This document shows positions 6,506 to 8,117 of a DNA stretch of 8,117 bases, piece by piece. The stretch is from DASSNR01 sp036278935 (GTDB lineage Bacteria > Gemmatimonadota > Gemmatimonadetes > Gemmatimonadales > Gemmatimonadaceae). The stretch's first letter is position 1. Every line of letters starts with the position of its first letter. The translations under genes and the position numbers were made by a program. The DNA lies in assembly GCA_036278935.1 (NCBI GenBank), contig DASUKA010000004.1, positions 1 through 8,117 on the forward strand, written 5' to 3'. Under the pieces are notes generated by a model, which was not told where the DNA came from, did no database searches, and saw only the letters and a list, made by a program, of their open reading frames with translations.

Positions 6506-8117
6506 CTACTCAGCCCGCAGCGCGGTGGTGGGATCCACGCGCGTGGCTCGTCGCGCCGGGAGGTAGCTCGCGACGAGGGCGACCGCGACGAGCAGCGCGG
6601 CGACGAGCACGAAGGTCACGGGGTCGGTAGCGCTCACACCGTAGAGCACACTCGCGAGCACGCGCGTGAGCGCGTAGGCCGCGAGGATGCCGATCACCGT
6701 ACCCACGCCGGCGACGACTGCACCTTGCCGGACGATGAGCGCCTGCAACGACGCGGGCGGTGCGCCCAGCGCCAGACGAATCCCCATCTCACGCGTGCGT
6801 TGTGTGACGAGGTATGAGGTGACACCGTAGATGCCGGCACAGGCCAGCACGAGCGCGACGAGCGCGAAGGTGCCGAGGAGCCAGAGATAGAGCCGGTGAC
6901 TGGACAACGACCGCGCCACGACGTTGTCCATCGTCTGCACGTTGAAGATCGGCTCGCCGGGGTCCACCGACTGCACCGCCCCGCGAATGGCGGAGGTCAC
7001 GCTCGCGGGCGGCACCTTGGTGCGGACGACGAAGGTCATGTCGCTCGGCATGTCGTCCTCCACCTGGCGGTACGCCGCGAAGAGCTCCGGCATCGGCGCG
7101 ATGTTGAGCTGTGCACCGCGTACGTCGCCTACCACGCCGATGATGCTGAGCGCGAGCGTGTCGAGGCGGATGCGCTGGCCGATCGGGTCTTCGTTGGGAA
7201 AATACCGCTTCACCAGTGCCTGGTTCACGATCACGGCCGGTAGCGCACCCGGCACGTCCTGCTCGGTGAAGTCCCGCCCCCTGGTGACGGGAATCCGGAG
7301 CGCGGGAAAGTAGCCCGGGCTCGCGACGCGGATCTCGGCGAACGGCTCCTGGCCGCGCTGCGGCGTGGGGCGGCCCACGATCTCGAAGCTGCCGTTCGTC
7401 CAGTAATCCTGCAGCGGGAGGAGCGAGATGATCCCGGCCGCGCTAACACCGGGAATCGCGCGGATGCGCTGGAGCACGGGGCGGTAGAAGCCATCGCCCC
7501 GATGGCCCGCGAACCTGTCGCCGTGGAGCGCGACGTGGAGGGTGAGCACGTGGTCGGTCACGAGCCCCGACGGCGTGTTCTCGAGGGCGATGAGCGCCCG
7601 CATCATGAGGCCAGCACCCACGAGCAGCACGAGCGAGAGCGCGAGCTCGGCGGCCACGAGCGCGTGGCGAAAGCGCTGCTGCGAGCGGCCCGTGCTGCCG
7701 CCGCGCCCGCCCTCGGCCAGATTGTCGCGCGGGTCCACGCGAGCGCTCTGCAGCGCGGGGATCAGGCCAAACGCGATGCCCGTGACGAGCGCAATCGCGA
7801 GCAGGAAGGCAAAGACCCCGGCGTCGAATCCGATGGGATGCGCGCGCGGGATGCTGCTCGACGCGAGCGCCACGAGCGCGCGCACGCCCCAGTGTGCGAA
7901 GAGGAGGCCGAGCAGTCCGCCGGCCAACGCCAGCACCACGCTCTCGGTGAGAAACTGCCGCACAAGCCGGCCGCGTCCAGCGCCAAGCGCCGCGCGTATG
8001 GCGACCTCGCGCTGCCGTGCGGCGGCGCGTGCGAGGAGCAGGTTGGCGACATTGACGCAGGCGATGAGGAGCACGAGCGCCGAGGCGCCAAGGAGCACGA
8101 ACAGCTCGCGGTGGAGC
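6506..8117 (-). CDS. ADOP-family FtsX/MacB-type ABC permease (permease A), N-terminus cut by right edge
   Basis: The frame is open to the right edge. The GTG at 8098 is not the start: the codons before it read L-H-R-E-L-F and run straight into TM2 (VLLGASALVLLIACVNVANL). About 536 C-terminal residues are visible; TM1 and core 1 are missing. Counting from the GTG codon, there are TM2 (1-23), TM3 (50-72), TM4 (92-115), TM5 (146-166), an extracytoplasmic core 2 (about 170-400) and TM6-8 (about 403-427, 457-478, 493-514). Coupling regions are RQREVAIRAALGA (28-40) and RTREMGIRLALGA (434-446); the end is ARRATRVDPTTALRAE. It lacks the Cys pair of B and C, its linkers differ, and it is clearly more distant from them. 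The 344-base gap before the ATPase leaves open whether it shares their transcript. The stop is TAG. The substrate is unknown. Confidence 0.92.
   Translation of the reverse strand, partial: LHRELFVLLGASALVLLIACVNVANLLLARAAARQREVAIRAALGAGRGRLVRQFLTESVVLALAGGLLGLLFAHWGVRALVALASSSIPRAHPIGFDAGVFAFLLAIALVTGIAFGLIPALQSARVDPRDNLAEGGRGGSTGRSQQRFRHALVAAELALSLVLLVGAGLMMRALIALENTPSGLVTDHVLTLHVALHGDRFAGHRGDGFYRPVLQRIRAIPGVSAAGIISLLPLQDYWTNGSFEIVGRPTPQRGQEPFAEIRVASPGYFPALRIPVTRGRDFTEQDVPGALPAVIVNQALVKRYFPNEDPIGQRIRLDTLALSIIGVVGDVRGAQLNIAPMPELFAAYRQVEDDMPSDMTFVVRTKVPPASVTSAIRGAVQSVDPGEPIFNVQTMDNVVARSLSSHRLYLWLLGTFALVALVLACAGIYGVTSYLVTQRTREMGIRLALGAPPASLQALIVRQGAVVAGVGTVIGILAAYALTRVLASVLYGVSATDPVTFVLVAALLVAVALVASYLPARRATRVDPTTALRAE

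Noticed and set aside
6174..6506. 110-residue frame on the minus strand in the gap before the ATPase
   Set aside because: It starts inside the end of permease A and translates the dispersed repeat (SLRSFGMT). No ribosome-binding site or family likeness was seen.
6224..6817. Plus-strand frames in the gap running into permease A
   Set aside because: They cross the repeat and then lie antisense to a well-supported permease; composition is shadow-like.
8096..8098. GTG as the start of permease A
   Set aside because: The upstream codons to the window edge are open and belong to the same membrane segment, and the protein would lack TM1 and core 1.
1..8117. CRISPR arrays, tRNA or rRNA genes, insertion sequences, frameshifted genes
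   Set aside because: I looked on both strands and found no regularly spaced repeats, no tRNA-like arms, no transposase, and no break in any of the recognised genes.

Overview
This window is GC-rich (about two thirds G+C by eye) and carries genes on the minus strand only. It encodes one ABC-transporter ATPase and four large FtsX/MacB-type permeases of the 'acidobacterial duplicated orphan permease' (ADOP) kind; two permeases are complete and two are cut by the window edges. ADOP families are expanded in Acidobacteriota and Gemmatimonadota. The base composition, gene family and a short interspersed repeat fit a member of one of those phyla, with Gemmatimonadota my slight preference. No rRNA or other taxonomic marker is present, so this is inference.

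Layout in the direction of transcription (right to left): (1) 8117-6506, the C-terminal two thirds of permease A, cut by the right edge; (2) 6505-6162, a 344-base non-coding gap holding a short dispersed-repeat copy and a set of competing inverted repeats; (3) 6161-5343, an ATPase of the MacB/LolD type; (4) 5252-2766, permease B; (5) 2671-179, permease C, a close paralogue of B; (6) 49-1, the first 16 codons of permease D, cut by the left edge. The gaps between genes 3 to 6 are 90, 94 and 129 bases. Each of those genes starts with its own ATG; the Shine-Dalgarno sequence is clear for B and C, fair for the ATPase and weak for D. The ATPase, B, C and D therefore look like one operon, while A probably ends a preceding unit or is a looser member of the same one.

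Each ADOP protein is an internal duplication of the MacB permease: TM1, extracytoplasmic core, TM2-4, then TM5, core, TM6-8. One chain can thus supply both halves of a transporter, and two copies of the ATPase would bind its two coupling regions. The likely picture is several alternative permeases served by one ATPase, acting as mechanotransmission-type machines that work on substrates on the outer side of the inner membrane. The substrate cannot be read from the sequence, and no MacA-like adaptor or outer-membrane channel lies in the window.

Most of the window is ordinary for such genomes. The points worth a second look are the permease array sharing one ATPase, the unannotated start of permease D at the left edge, the competing hairpins and the repeat upstream of the ATPase, atypical residues in the ATPase signature and D-loop, and the way B and C differ mainly in their extracytoplasmic domains.
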